A stretch of 51,444 nt of DNA from Candidatus Hydrogenedentota bacterium (GCA_012730105.1 JAAYBJ010000296.1:1-51444); one strand, 5' to 3'. Shown: positions 26,724 to 36,929, counted from the first letter of the stretch. The notes: generated by a model from the sequence alone, not told the origin. Made by a program: numbers and translations.

Positions 26724-28595
26724 TCAGTTCGCATTGTCCAGGGCGACTTCCTTCCACAGGCCGTCACGGCCGATATAAAGGATACCCACGTCACGCCAGA
26801 AGTTCAGCCGGGCCAGCGTGTGGGTGATAAGGGCCGAGGTAAGACTGTTTTGCGACTGAATGAGGTCATCCTGCGCGTCCACCTGGTCCTGGGCCGTGGA
26901 CAATCCCAGTTCCGAGAGCAGTTTCTGCTCGTCCACACGGCGCTCACTCAATTTAACGCTTTCCAGTGCGACTTCGTAATTTCGGCGGGCCTGCTCCAAA
27001 TTGCGCCAGGCGGCGCGCACTTCAAGTTTGATGGTGTCCTCCGCAAGACTGCCTTCACGCCGGGCCCGCTCGAGGTCGATCAAGGCGGAGCGGTAGGCAT
27101 TATGCTCGGCTTTCTTATCCAGCGGCGGGTCCACATCCAGGCCGATATTCCATTCCGTTCGGTTGAAGTTAAATTTGGCCGGATTGTTTTCCCCGAGGGA
27201 TGCCACCTGCGCGCCCGCGATGATGTCCAGTCCCGGTTTCAGCGCGTTCGCGGCCACATGCACGCGCCGTTCCGCGTCAACGACCCGGTCTTTTTCGTTG
27301 TACAGGTCAAGACGGGACGCCAGCGCGACCTGGATGGCCTCCTCAAGATTCACCTCCGGGTGGTCCAGCCCCTGTTCGCGTAACCTTTCCAGTTCATGGT
27401 TATCGAGCACGAGGGGTGTGTCCGTGGAAAGCCCCAGCAGTATCTTGAACTCGTCCAGGTCTTCCTGGTAACGACGCGCCGCATTGACATATTCATTTTC
27501 ATTGTTCAACTGGAACTGCACCATGCGGCCCAATTCCGCCTGTGTGCGCAGCCCCTCCTGGGCGAAGGCGCGCTCCCGTTCCACGTTCAACATGAAATTC
27601 TGAAGGCTGGTCCACGTGTTGCGCACAACGTCACGCTGTTTGAGCACGTTGTAGTAGGCGGCACATACGTTGACGGTGAATTCCTTGCGGTAATGGGTAA
27701 ATTCACGGAGGGCATACAGGGCGCTGCGCTCGGACTGGGTCAACCGCTCGGCGGCGACGGCGCTTCCGGCCCCTTCCAGCAGCGGCTGGGTAAAGGCCAG
27801 GCCCAGCACGGACCCGGACGCTTCCCGCGGATTTCCGGTAAGAAAACGCAGGAAACTGGTGGTCAATGACGCGGCGATCCGTCCGCCGCCGCGCATCAGG
27901 CGATCCACGCCGATGGAAGCGTCCCCGGTCACACGGCGCTCCTTGACAATGCGGGTTGAGGATTCATCCAGGCCGGCAAGATCGCCCGCTTCCTCAAATA
28001 GATTTGCATAGGCGCGGAGCAAGTCGTTTTGCGAACCGGTCAACTGTTCAAGTTCGCCAATGATGGCGCCTATGCCCCCCATGGTTTCCGGGAACAGGGA
28101 AGCTTCGGTCACTTCGCTGGCATTCCCGCGCAGGGCCGTTTCCAGGCTGCCGGAAAAGATCGGGGTATACCGGTGGCGGTCCAGGGTCAGGGACAGGACC
28201 TGCAGGTAGAGGTTTTCCTTGGAATTTTGATAGGACCGGTTGCGCTGCACGGCAAGCATGATGGCATCTTCCAGGGACACGATCGGAATCCCAGCCGTTT
28301 CCGTAACGGCATTGCCGAGACCGGAATCGGTTTCCGTCAACTTGGGCAGGCCTTCCAGGTCCAGGGGAGCGTCCGCCTCCCCCAGGGTAAAGCCAGGTTC
28401 AGCGCCCGGGACCTCCGCGCTTTTTTCTTCAATGATCTTGTACACTTCCGTGTCGGTGCGCTCACGGCTCCCGGTGGCACACCCCGCCACGGCCAGACCG
28501 GTCAGGATGGCCGTGGCATAGCAACACGCCCTGAGAGGCGTCAACCCGCAGAAGCACAGGTGCTTCCACCTTCGTATTTCTGGTCTTAAATCCAA
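26724..28595 (-). CDS. TolC-family outer-membrane efflux lipoprotein
   Basis: The 623-residue protein starts with a hydrophobic segment and a lipobox (LAVAGC), indicating a lipid-anchored outer-membrane protein. The body shows the two OEP repeats of TolC with long amphipathic helices (VSLEDAIMLAVQRNRSYQNSKENLYLQ, VNLEEAIQVALASRLDLYNEKDRV and the final LSTAQDQVDAQDDLIQSQNSLTSALI). It is longer than the usual 450-500 residues owing to an N-terminal extension and an insert near 130-220. No membrane-fusion or inner-membrane pump gene is next to it. The start appears to be TTG at 28595 with AAGGG upstream. Confidence 0.87.
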   Translation of the reverse strand: MDLRPEIRRWKHLCFCGLTPLRACCYATAILTGLAVAGCATGSRERTDTEVYKIIEEKSAEVPGAEPGFTLGEADAPLDLEGLPKLTETDSGLGNAVTETAGIPIVSLEDAIMLAVQRNRSYQNSKENLYLQVLSLTLDRHRYTPIFSGSLETALRGNASEVTEASLFPETMGGIGAIIGELEQLTGSQNDLLRAYANLFEEAGDLAGLDESSTRIVKERRVTGDASIGVDRLMRGGGRIAASLTTSFLRFLTGNPREASGSVLGLAFTQPLLEGAGSAVAAERLTQSERSALYALREFTHYRKEFTVNVCAAYYNVLKQRDVVRNTWTSLQNFMLNVERERAFAQEGLRTQAELGRMVQFQLNNENEYVNAARRYQEDLDEFKILLGLSTDTPLVLDNHELERLREQGLDHPEVNLEEAIQVALASRLDLYNEKDRVVDAERRVHVAANALKPGLDIIAGAQVASLGENNPAKFNFNRTEWNIGLDVDPPLDKKAEHNAYRSALIDLERARREGSLAEDTIKLEVRAAWRNLEQARRNYEVALESVKLSERRVDEQKLLSELGLSTAQDQVDAQDDLIQSQNSLTSALITHTLARLNFWRDVGILYIGRDGLWKEVALDNAN

Positions 28596-28671
28596 CTTGA
28601 TCCCTTGTTCCCGTCGATGTGAGTAATTGTAGCGTTCCTATCCAGAAAACTCCCTGACGATAGACTGCATT

Positions 28672-31600
28672 TTAATCCTCCTGGTGTCCGTTACGCCTGG
28701 GGAAACGAAAGATGTTGCTTTTAGGAATCGGCGCGGGCCTGTGGCTGGGCAGGCCCATGCCGGAGGAAATATAATAGGAGCCTTCACCAAGCAGCGCCTC
28801 CACCCGTTGCTGCAACTGGGGCGAGTGCGCGGCAAGACACGCGCTGGTGGCGTGAATGACGACTTCACCGTGGGCGGGATGCAGGCAGTGCAGGAAAACA
28901 TCACAATTCCCATAGGTGTTGCCCAGCATCACGGCCAGTTCATGGATAACGTCCCGGGTCTGCTGTTCCGGGGACAGGCAAATGTGCACGGAAGTGGCAA
29001 GTACGGTTTCCGCCTCATCGATTGGATAGAGATTTTCCGCGATAAGTCCGTGTTTTTCATCCCGGATATTCACGCGCGCCCGGCACGCGACAATGGCGTC
29101 TTCGTAGAGCAGGTCTTTTTTCTCCGCATAGAGGCGGGTAAATACGGTTATTTCGCAGGGCCCCTGGAGCGTTTCCAGCGTCAGGAAAGCCATCGGGTCG
29201 CCCTTCTTGCTGTAGATCTTTTTCGCCTCGGTGATGATGCCGATCACCGTAACTTCGTCCCCTTCCTTCTTTTCTGTCAGACTGCCCAGGTCCAGGGTGC
29301 CCAGGCGGTGGATCATCGCCTCATAACTGCGCAGCGGATGGCTCGTCACATAGAGGCCCAGCATCTCCTTTTCGAAGGCGAGCAGGTCCTCTTCGGGCCA
29401 TTCCGGCAAATCAGGCTTGCTGCAGGAGGTGTCGAATTCTTCCCCGCCCCCCTCGATATCAAAAAGGGAAAACTGGCCCGCCTCCCGTTCCTTCTGCAGG
29501 GACTGCCCAAGGCTGATGGCCTGCTCCGTAACTTCCGCCACCTGGCGCCGGTTCCAGCCGGTACCGACAAAGGCGCCCGCCTTGTTCAGGCTTTCGATCA
29601 CCCGGGCATTGATATTCTGCCCGCTCATGCGCGTGCAGAAATCATAAATATCCTTATAGGGCCCGTTTTGATTCCGGTCCTCCACGATGCTTTTGCAGGG
29701 GCCTTCCCCGACATTTTTCACCGCGCCCAACCCGAAGCGGATGGCTTTGCCCTCCACGGAAAAGGAAACTTCGCTGTGATTGACATCGGGGGGCAGCACG
29801 GTGATCCCCAGGTTATGGCACTCATCCACATACAACGCGGTCTTTTTGAGGTCGCCGGACTCACTCGTGAGCAGGGCGCACATGAACGCGACGGGATGGT
29901 TCGCCTTGAGATAGGCGGTCTGATAGGCCACAAAGGCATAGGCCATGCTGTGGGACTTGTTAAAGCCATACCCGGCGAAAGTCTCTATGCGCTTCCACAA
30001 GTCCTCGCCCAGGGCCTGATTGATCGTGTTTTCCTTGCAGCCCTGTATGAAATCCTTTTTTTGCGCCGCAAGGAGTTCTTTATCCTTTTTACCCATGGCG
30101 CGGCGCACGATATCGGCGCGGCCGAGGCTGAAACTGGCGCAGGTCTGGGCCAGCTGCATGACCTGTTCCTGGTACAGGGGAATGCCGTAGGTCTCCTCAA
30201 GCAGGGGCTTGATGATGGGCGGGTTGTACTCGATTTGTTCAATGTGGTGCTTGTTGTGAATATAGGTGTCGATAAACTGCATGGGGCCCGGGCGGTACAG
30301 GGCCACCAGGGCGCTGATCTCCTCGATACTTTCCAGGCCGATACGCTGGGCGATGTCGCGCATCCCGGCGCTTTCCAACTGGAACACACCCGTGGTCGCG
30401 CCGCTGCGCAGCAGCTCGTAGGTTTTCGAGTCGCTGATATCGACATTGTCGATATCCAGGTCGACACCGTAGTATTTCTTGATCAGGCGCACGGCATCGT
30501 GGATCATGGTGAGCGTGCGCAAGCCGAGCAGGTCCATTTTCAGCAGGCCGATTTTTTCCACACCTTTCATTTCGACCTGAGTGGAAATGGTGTCGTTTCC
30601 CGCCGGCTTGAAAAGCGCGATGTGATCCGTCAGCGGGTGGTCGCACAGAACCACGCCCGCGGCGTGCTTGCCGAAACTGTTGATGGTCCCTTCCAGCCGC
30701 AGGGCCAGTTGCCACAAACGCCCGATTTCGCGGTCCTGGTCAACGAGCCGTTTCAAGTCGGGCTCCTTTTCCACGGCCTTGTCCAGAGTCATCTCCAGAT
30801 CTCCGGGAATCAACCCCGCGATACGGTTCGACTCGGAAATGGGCATGCCCAGCACGCGCGCCACGTTGCGAACCACGTTTTTCGCGTTCATGTGACCAAA
30901 GGTGACAATCTGGCTGACACAGTCCGCGCCGTACTTGTTGCGGGAATATTCAATCAGTTCCTCGCGCCGGTTCATGCAGAAATCAATATCGAAGTCCGGC
31001 ATGCTGACCCGTTCAGGATTGAGAAAGCGCTCGAAAAGGAGTTTATACCGGATGGGGTCCAGATTGGTGATCCGCAGGGCGTAGGCGACCAGGCAGCCCG
31101 CGCCCGAGCCGCGGCCCGGACCGACCGGGATGCCTTCCTTACGCGCGTAGTGAATCAGGTCCCATACCACCAGGAAGTAATTGACGAATTTCATCTCCAC
31201 GATGACGCCGAGTTCGTATTCCACACGCTCGCGCACCACGGTGGGGAGCGGGTCACCGTAGCGCTCGCGGAGTCCCTCATATACGTGTTCGCGCAGGAAC
31301 TGCTCCTTGTCCACCCCGTCCGGAACCGGATAATTGGGGATAAGTTTCAACCCGGTGGGAACGGCGGCGTTGCAGCGTTCCGCGATGCGGACGGTGTTGG
31401 TGACGGCCTCCGGCCAGCGGGAAAACCGGCCTTTCATTTCATCGGCCGTGCGGAGATAAAACTCGTCATTGTGGAAGCGCATCCGGTCCGTGTCTTGCAG
31501 CGTTTTTTTCGTCTGCAGGCACAGCAGCACGTCATGGGCCTCCGAGTCGGACCGATCCAGGTAATGGCTGTCATTGGTGGCGATGGCGGTCAAGCCGCGC

Positions 31601-32193
31601 TTCTGCGCCAGATCCCAGAGCATAGGGTTGACGCGTTCCTCTTCGTCCATACCGTGGTTCATCATCTCTACGCACACATTATTGGGCCCGAAAATGCCCG
31701 CCAACCGGTCCAGTTCTTTCTCCGCCTCCTCCGGCTTTCCTCCAAGGAGCAACTGGGGCACCCTGCCGTTCAGGCAGGCCGTCCCCGCGATCAGGCCCTC
31801 ATGATATTCTTCCAGCAGATCCATGTCCACGCGCGGTTTGTAGTGCCACCCTTCCAGATGCGCCTGGGTGCTCAACTTGCACAGATTGTGGTAGCCCTGC
31901 TCGTTCTCACACAGCAATAACAGGTGGTTACAGGAATCACGGCTGCTCTTGGCCGACTTGTCAAAACGGTTGGTCCGCGCCACATAAATCTCGCAGCCGA
32001 GAATCGGCTTGACGCCCGTGCCCTTCGCCTTCTGGTAAAAATCGAGGAGCCCGAACACCGTGCCGTGATCGGTGATGGCGCAGGCGGGCATGTCGTATTC
32101 TCCACAGCGTTTGAGCAGTTCCTCATGCTTGGTAAGGCCGTCCAGCAGGCTGTAATGGGTATGCACATGGAGGTGTACGAAATCGGCGCTCAT
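28672..32193 (-). CDS. dnaE: DNA polymerase III alpha subunit
   Basis: The 1173-residue replicative polymerase shows an N-terminal PHP domain (FVHLHVHTHYSLLDG, AITDHGTVFG), the palm with catalytic acidic residues in MPDFDIDFCMNRREE, GRGSGAGCLVAYAL, thumb and fingers blocks, GYGFNKSHSMAYAFVAYQTAYLKANHP, the helix-hairpin-helix region and a late OB fold (VTVIGIITEAKKIYSKKGDPMAFLTLE). It is the DnaE1 type. Its ATG overlaps the stop of pncC by ATGA, so the two are translationally coupled. A long open frame on the opposite strand is a base-composition shadow. Confidence 0.97.
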   Translation of the reverse strand: MSADFVHLHVHTHYSLLDGLTKHEELLKRCGEYDMPACAITDHGTVFGLLDFYQKAKGTGVKPILGCEIYVARTNRFDKSAKSSRDSCNHLLLLCENEQGYHNLCKLSTQAHLEGWHYKPRVDMDLLEEYHEGLIAGTACLNGRVPQLLLGGKPEEAEKELDRLAGIFGPNNVCVEMMNHGMDEEERVNPMLWDLAQKRGLTAIATNDSHYLDRSDSEAHDVLLCLQTKKTLQDTDRMRFHNDEFYLRTADEMKGRFSRWPEAVTNTVRIAERCNAAVPTGLKLIPNYPVPDGVDKEQFLREHVYEGLRERYGDPLPTVVRERVEYELGVIVEMKFVNYFLVVWDLIHYARKEGIPVGPGRGSGAGCLVAYALRITNLDPIRYKLLFERFLNPERVSMPDFDIDFCMNRREELIEYSRNKYGADCVSQIVTFGHMNAKNVVRNVARVLGMPISESNRIAGLIPGDLEMTLDKAVEKEPDLKRLVDQDREIGRLWQLALRLEGTINSFGKHAAGVVLCDHPLTDHIALFKPAGNDTISTQVEMKGVEKIGLLKMDLLGLRTLTMIHDAVRLIKKYYGVDLDIDNVDISDSKTYELLRSGATTGVFQLESAGMRDIAQRIGLESIEEISALVALYRPGPMQFIDTYIHNKHHIEQIEYNPPIIKPLLEETYGIPLYQEQVMQLAQTCASFSLGRADIVRRAMGKKDKELLAAQKKDFIQGCKENTINQALGEDLWKRIETFAGYGFNKSHSMAYAFVAYQTAYLKANHPVAFMCALLTSESGDLKKTALYVDECHNLGITVLPPDVNHSEVSFSVEGKAIRFGLGAVKNVGEGPCKSIVEDRNQNGPYKDIYDFCTRMSGQNINARVIESLNKAGAFVGTGWNRRQVAEVTEQAISLGQSLQKEREAGQFSLFDIEGGGEEFDTSCSKPDLPEWPEEDLLAFEKEMLGLYVTSHPLRSYEAMIHRLGTLDLGSLTEKKEGDEVTVIGIITEAKKIYSKKGDPMAFLTLETLQGPCEITVFTRLYAEKKDLLYEDAIVACRARVNIRDEKHGLIAENLYPIDEAETVLATSVHICLSPEQQTRDVIHELAVMLGNTYGNCDVFLHCLHPAHGEVVIHATSACLAAHSPQLQQRVEALLGEGSYYISSGMGLPSHRPAPIPKSNIFRFPRRNGHQED

Positions 32194-32702
32194 GAAGTCT
32201 CCAGCAGTTCAAACAATAATTGCAGTGCCGCTTCCGCGGTCTGGGTCTTGACGGCGTCCCGGTCCCCCTGGAACAGACAATGGCGCACCCGTTGGGAAGC
32301 CGGGCCCATCACCGCCAGGTACACCGTACCCACGGGCTTTTCCAGCGTACCGCCGCCAGGCCCGGCAATGCCGGTAACCGCCACGGCGTAATCAGCATCG
32401 AATCGCGCCCGGGCGCCCCGCGCCATGGCCACCGCCACCGCCTCGGCCACGGCGCCCCTCTCGGCGATGACCGCTTCCGGCACATCGAGCAACGCCATCT
32501 TGGCGGCATTGGCATAGGCAACGACACCGCCCAAAAAGACGGCGGACGCCCCCGGAACATTGGTCAGTCGGTGGGCAATCAGGCCACCGGTGCAGGACTC
32601 CGCAGTGGCCAGGCTGCACCCCTTCTCGATGCAACACTTTATAATCGCCTCTTCCACCGGCTTGCTGTCACACATAAACTCGGCCCCTGCGTGTTGGTGC
32701 AT
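32190..32702 (-). CDS. pncC: CinA C-terminal domain protein, nicotinamide-nucleotide amidohydrolase
   Basis: The stand-alone CinA C-terminal domain (170 residues) deamidates NMN to nicotinate mononucleotide in pyridine-nucleotide salvage. Motifs are SLATAESCTGGLIAHRLTNVPGAS with the conserved Ser, GGVVAYANAAK, and AVAVTGIAGPGGGT.EKPVGTVYLA. The N-terminal MoCF-like domain of full CinA is absent. The first Met (32702) has a weak site; the Met at 32675 follows AGGGG and could be the true start. It is coupled to dnaE by a four-base overlap. Confidence 0.92.
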   Translation of the reverse strand: MHQHAGAEFMCDSKPVEEAIIKCCIEKGCSLATAESCTGGLIAHRLTNVPGASAVFLGGVVAYANAAKMALLDVPEAVIAERGAVAEAVAVAMARGARARFDADYAVAVTGIAGPGGGTLEKPVGTVYLAVMGPASQRVRHCLFQGDRDAVKTQTAEAALQLLFELLETS

Positions 32703-33177
32703 TGTGGAAATTCTTCTACCACTTAAAACACAAAGTTAGGTATGTTGTTCACGCTTTAGCGTGCCATGTTATTCAAGGTTCTCGCGTTAACACGCACACT
32801 AAAGTGTGAACAACATACGCTGAATATTTTCTTTCTGAGTTGCGGGTAGCACACGTTAGATAGTTTACAGTTCGTGCTCCCGACAGAGATTGAAACGTGA
32901 AAGCACCGCATACAAAACAGCCTCCGCGGATGCTGCGTTCACTACTGCGGCGCGCCCGCCTATTGTGCCACATCCGCCCCGCTGATGGAAAATCCAAAAG
33001 GAATACCCGAGGATGGCCGGATAGAGGTGTCTTTCAGGCGCAGACGAATTCCAGCGGGTAGCGAATCCCCACCCTGTTCATCCGGATATTGCCACTCGGA
33101 CCCCGAAAAGGACAGTACTTTAAACAGAATTTCTAGAATTCGCAACACAGGCAGTCAAATATTTGAAGCAAGACCTC
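32703..33177. other. Intergenic region with nested inverted repeat
   Basis: This 475-base stretch lies between pncC and the c-haem protein gene, both on the minus strand. It carries the palindromic element at 32740-32818. The rest holds only short open frames (for example 62 and 74 codons on the minus strand) without ribosome-binding sites or recognisable products. I see no further gene. Confidence 0.6.
32740..32818. repeat. Nested palindromic repeat element
   Basis: Two 24-base arms (32740-32763 and 32795-32818) are inverted copies with two differences. Each arm contains its own hairpin: CACGC, ttta, GCGTG on the left and CACAC, taaa on the plus strand, GTGTG on the right. The two differences keep each small stem paired, as expected if the folded form is selected. 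It resembles REP-type dispersed elements. Confidence 0.7.
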
Positions 33178-36100
33178 TCACTCCAGCCCAGGGCCGCTAA
33201 TACGTTCTCCACGCTGCTGGCGCTCCTGGTCGGCGAATTCAAAGGTGCCATAGAACAGGGCGTTGGCGTCCATCCACGTGATAAGACGTTCCCAGTCCTC
33301 ATCTTCGAGTTGGACATCGTGGTGCCCCGCCTCAAGCAATTTCGTCAGAGCGCTGCCTGTCGCGCCAAAGAATCCCGGCTGGGCCAGGGGCTCGCAGTTG
33401 CCCTCCGGAAAGACACCGCCCCGACCCCAGGCGGCATAAGACACCCGGGACACCAGCGCATTGTAGGACTCCGTGTATCGTCCTTCAGGTTTGCCCGTAA
33501 GGCGTATAGGGTTTCCTTCTGGGCCGTCCGCGCGCGTATCGCCGTGGCATTCAACGCAGTGTTTGTCCAGCACGGGCTGCACGAGGATGGGATAACTCAG
33601 GGGCAACGACCCGTCCGGGGCAGGCTCGATGGCAGACGGCGGTCTGCGCAGGGCCAGCGTCTTGACTTCGGCCGGGGGCGGCGCGTCCATGCGGTTTTCA
33701 TGGCAGCCGACGCAGGAGGCCTTTTCCCCCGGCTGGAGGTAGGAAACGCTACGCATGACCTGCACGGCCTGACCTGAGGCGTCCAGCGCCTGGAAGGCCA
33801 GGGCTTTGCCGGCAGGCGCGGTGAAATAGGCGGATCCATCAGTTTCCACGGGCACGGTGCCCAGCACCTGCTTGCCCGGCGAAGCGTTCGCAGCGCCCAC
33901 AGTGGGATTGTTTGCGCCGGAGGTGGACTTGGGCAGGACCTGCACGATGCGCAGGTGGGTAACAGGCGTGTCGGGCGGCAGAGCGGGATCGCTTTCATAT
34001 ACGTTCTGCACATAATAGCTGCCTTCCGCGGGGGCGTCTTCTTCCAACAGGGACGGCAGCGCCGGCGCGGCTTCGCGAGGACGCAGCGGCACGGGCCAGA
34101 GGCTGGCGATGTTCAGGTCGCGGTAGATCAACTCCTGGTTGCCGTGGGCGTCCACCAGGTACAGGCCGAACATATTCGCGAGGTTGTTCTTGGGTTCACC
34201 GATAAGCGGGTCAAAACTGAAGGCGGCCAGAAACACTTCCTCCGACAAGGGCCACGGGCTGCGATAACACTGGCCGGGCCAGCGGTCCATTTCAGGCGAA
34301 GGATTTGGCGGTTCCGGCGCAGGTGTGGCGCGCCAGTGGGGCAGCAGCAGCGCCTCGCTTTCGGGAAAGGGAACGTGAGGCGTCAGGCGCGTCAGGGGTT
34401 CCAGGCCGTCTATGGCCACTGTCGGGTCCACAAGGATAATGGAACCGGCCGTCATGCCGTGATGAGGCGCGGCGGTGGCCATGATCCTGCCGGAACCGGG
34501 AATAGCGCGGGCTTCCCACACGCCCACCGGATTCAGGGTATTGTTGCCGTAAAAGGCGGCAGGCGCCGTGCCGTCCGGCCGGGTCACCCACAGTTGCTGA
34601 TAATGTACGGCGTCGCGGTCCACATAATCCCAACGGGTGTACACAACACGGCCGTCGTTGAGCACCGCCGGATCCCATTCCTGGGTCTCGTGATAGGAAA
34701 CGGTATGGATGGCCGAGCCGTCCCCGTTCATCAAGGCCAGCGTGTACACCTCGCAGCCGGGCGTGCCGCAACGGTGCATGCCGCCGCGCCGGGTGGAGAT
34801 AAATATGTATTGGCTGTTGGGCAGTTCTTTCGGTGAGAAATCATCATAGGCGCCATCCGTCAACTGCCGCCATTCAGCGCCGTCGCCGGTGATTTCGTAG
34901 AGATGATAATAACGTCCTTTGGTTCCTTGAAAGGTATCTTCCGGCGCGGCGTCAGTCGCGCAAAAGGAGACAACGATGCGCCGGCCGTCATGGCTGACTT
35001 CCAGATGCATATAACTACCCTGCGGCATGGTGTCCGCCAGTCGGCGGACCTTCATGTCTTTCCCGGGGCGCTCCAGTACATAAACGCCGCCACCGGGCCG
35101 GGCGTACCGGCCGTAGTATTGGGTCAGCTGGTGGCTGAACATACCGGGCGCCTGTTTCACAAACACGAGGGGGCTCGTATCGGCCAGGGGATGGGAAAAC
35201 ATCAGGTCGCGGCGCAGCTGGTGGGTTTTCCTCCAAAGCGCCTCCCAGGCTTCGCCGTCCTCGGATTCCTTTGACGCACATAAGGCGGCAAAGGCGAAGG
35301 ACAGCGTCCCCCATGCCTCCAAGGCGCGCTCGGAAGATACTCCCGCTTCTTCAAGCGTGGCGGCCAGTGTGTTGCCCCGTTCCAGCGCTTTTTCTGCAGC
35401 CGCCTTAAAGGTGTTTCTCGTCACCCCGGCCCCGATGCCGTCCTGCATGCGCCAGTCCCAGTCAATCAACTCGGCCGTCAACAGCGCATGGTGCGAAACC
35501 TCGCGGGGTGTTGGCGGTGCGGAGGTGTTTGCGGGGGCGGGGAAGAAATCCAGATCTACGGTCTGGTCCGCAGCGGTCAGGTACAGACGTGTCAGCCGCA
35601 CCGCCGTGTCGCCACCTTGTCCTGAAACGCTCAGGCGAACGGTGCTCTCCCCGTCATAGGCATTACCGGAAACGGACAAGGCGCCATGGCCTGACGACAA
35701 GTCCGTATGGCTTGCCGCCTCACCAGGGTACAAGATCAAGGATATGGCCGCCGGGGCGCCGCCCGCATGAGCCGCTTCAGCATGAACTGTAAACGGTCCG
35801 GTTATTGGGCCAATGGGAATATCAATGTGTGGCGACTCGCCTGTCGCGGCGATGAGCGTGCAAAAGCCCAAGGGACGGCAAAAGGCCAGTTGCGTGCCCG
35901 CGTCATACCCGAACAGAGTGTAACTGCCTTCCATGACCATGGGCTCGCCGCCCAGGGAATACCGGGCCTGTCCCACCGCCGGAACACGTCCATCATGAAC
36001 CAGGCAGGCCTTAGCCCAGTTCGCCATATCGCAGGAAAAGCCGTCGGCTCCGTCCAGCGCCGCCAGGCGCAGTTCCCGGGCCCCGGTCAGATCCACCTGC

Positions 36101-36507
36101 ACGGCTTTGGCCGGGTCCGTGTCGCTCATCAGGCCCGAATCAAAGCGTTTCTCGCCGTCCACCCATACTTCAAAGACCACGCTCCCCTTGCCGCCCCCCT
36201 GCCATTGAACACCGACTTCAGCGCTGAAAGAAAGATATCGGCCTTCCAGCGGAATGACCATCTCACCCGGAGCATGATGGCCGAGACCCCGGTCATATTC
36301 CTGCTCCCCAATGCGCAGATGCAGCGGGGCCGCCGCCGGAGACCATGCCGCGGTGTTGATGCCGAGATTGCCCCAGCCTTGCTTGACAACGAGGGTATCC
36401 GCGAATTCATCCAAGTAACGGGAGACACCCGTTTGGGCTGAAACCGCCGATGAGGTAAAAAGAAGAACTGACAGAACAACGATTACGCACAAAGAGTGTT
36501 TATACAT
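33178..36507 (-). CDS. Secreted NPCBM / HzsA-like / di-haem cytochrome c protein
   Basis: The product has about 1109 residues. A signal peptide (CVIVVLSVLLFTSSAVSA) is followed by an NPCBM carbohydrate-binding domain (about 30-170, GVQWQGGGKGSVVFEVWVDG, RELRLAALDGADG) and a helical linker. Next is a large beta-propeller-like region related to the middle domain of hydrazine synthase alpha (SYMHLEVSHDGRRIVVSF, YIFISTRRGG..RCG, VYTRWDYVDRD). The C-terminal cytochrome c part has two haem sites, C932xxC935H and C984xxC987H, and the ending W-M-D-A-N-A-L-F-Y-G-T-F. This class is common in Planctomycetes relatives and has no proven reaction. No hzsBC genes are present, so hydrazine synthesis is not implied. 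The Met at 36507 precedes the signal peptide. Confidence 0.8.
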   Translation of the reverse strand: MYKHSLCVIVVLSVLLFTSSAVSAQTGVSRYLDEFADTLVVKQGWGNLGINTAAWSPAAAPLHLRIGEQEYDRGLGHHAPGEMVIPLEGRYLSFSAEVGVQWQGGGKGSVVFEVWVDGEKRFDSGLMSDTDPAKAVQVDLTGARELRLAALDGADGFSCDMANWAKACLVHDGRVPAVGQARYSLGGEPMVMEGSYTLFGYDAGTQLAFCRPLGFCTLIAATGESPHIDIPIGPITGPFTVHAEAAHAGGAPAAISLILYPGEAASHTDLSSGHGALSVSGNAYDGESTVRLSVSGQGGDTAVRLTRLYLTAADQTVDLDFFPAPANTSAPPTPREVSHHALLTAELIDWDWRMQDGIGAGVTRNTFKAAAEKALERGNTLAATLEEAGVSSERALEAWGTLSFAFAALCASKESEDGEAWEALWRKTHQLRRDLMFSHPLADTSPLVFVKQAPGMFSHQLTQYYGRYARPGGGVYVLERPGKDMKVRRLADTMPQGSYMHLEVSHDGRRIVVSFCATDAAPEDTFQGTKGRYYHLYEITGDGAEWRQLTDGAYDDFSPKELPNSQYIFISTRRGGMHRCGTPGCEVYTLALMNGDGSAIHTVSYHETQEWDPAVLNDGRVVYTRWDYVDRDAVHYQQLWVTRPDGTAPAAFYGNNTLNPVGVWEARAIPGSGRIMATAAPHHGMTAGSIILVDPTVAIDGLEPLTRLTPHVPFPESEALLLPHWRATPAPEPPNPSPEMDRWPGQCYRSPWPLSEEVFLAAFSFDPLIGEPKNNLANMFGLYLVDAHGNQELIYRDLNIASLWPVPLRPREAAPALPSLLEEDAPAEGSYYVQNVYESDPALPPDTPVTHLRIVQVLPKSTSGANNPTVGAANASPGKQVLGTVPVETDGSAYFTAPAGKALAFQALDASGQAVQVMRSVSYLQPGEKASCVGCHENRMDAPPPAEVKTLALRRPPSAIEPAPDGSLPLSYPILVQPVLDKHCVECHGDTRADGPEGNPIRLTGKPEGRYTESYNALVSRVSYAAWGRGGVFPEGNCEPLAQPGFFGATGSALTKLLEAGHHDVQLEDEDWERLITWMDANALFYGTFEFADQERQQRGERISGPGLE

Positions 36508-36929
36508 AACGATACTTTCAACATCTGGGGTAGTCAACAGCACAAGGGTAACCTGATAATCTTACCATCATGCCCGTAAAGAATGCAGGTTTATTATGGT
36601 ACTTGTGGCCGGGTGGAGCGATAACAGATATTATGATTGCGAGATGAGAAACAGGTTGTGACAATGCGCTCTAACTAAGAATGCACCATATCCAAAGCGA
36701 ACCCGCCTTTATTCTGTATCCAGCTTTAAGGCGAATTACGCTCTGCCATTTCAAACATCTCATGCGCCTCTCATATGTAAGTCATAAGAATTTACGTTTT
36801 GTTCGGACTTCGCCCGGAAGAAGCGGCGCCTTCGGCGCAACCGAAACGCAGTATCCCAGTCAGAAAGAAACGCATGAAACATACCCGTATCAACGTATTT
36901 TTCGTTTCATTATAAACAACCTTAAGCAG

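Noticed and set aside
28684-31920. A 1078-codon open frame on the plus strand opposite dnaE
   Set aside because: It is a composition shadow of dnaE: low-information translation, no domain, and the minus strand encodes an unmistakable polymerase.
32773-33148. Two short minus-strand frames (74 and 62 codons) between pncC and the c-haem gene
   Set aside because: They have no ribosome-binding site or recognisable motif, and one runs through the palindromic element.
33178-36507. Hydrazine synthase (anammox) function
   Set aside because: Only a domain relationship to the alpha subunit is visible; beta and gamma subunits and other anammox genes are absent, and the NPCBM domain is foreign to that enzyme.
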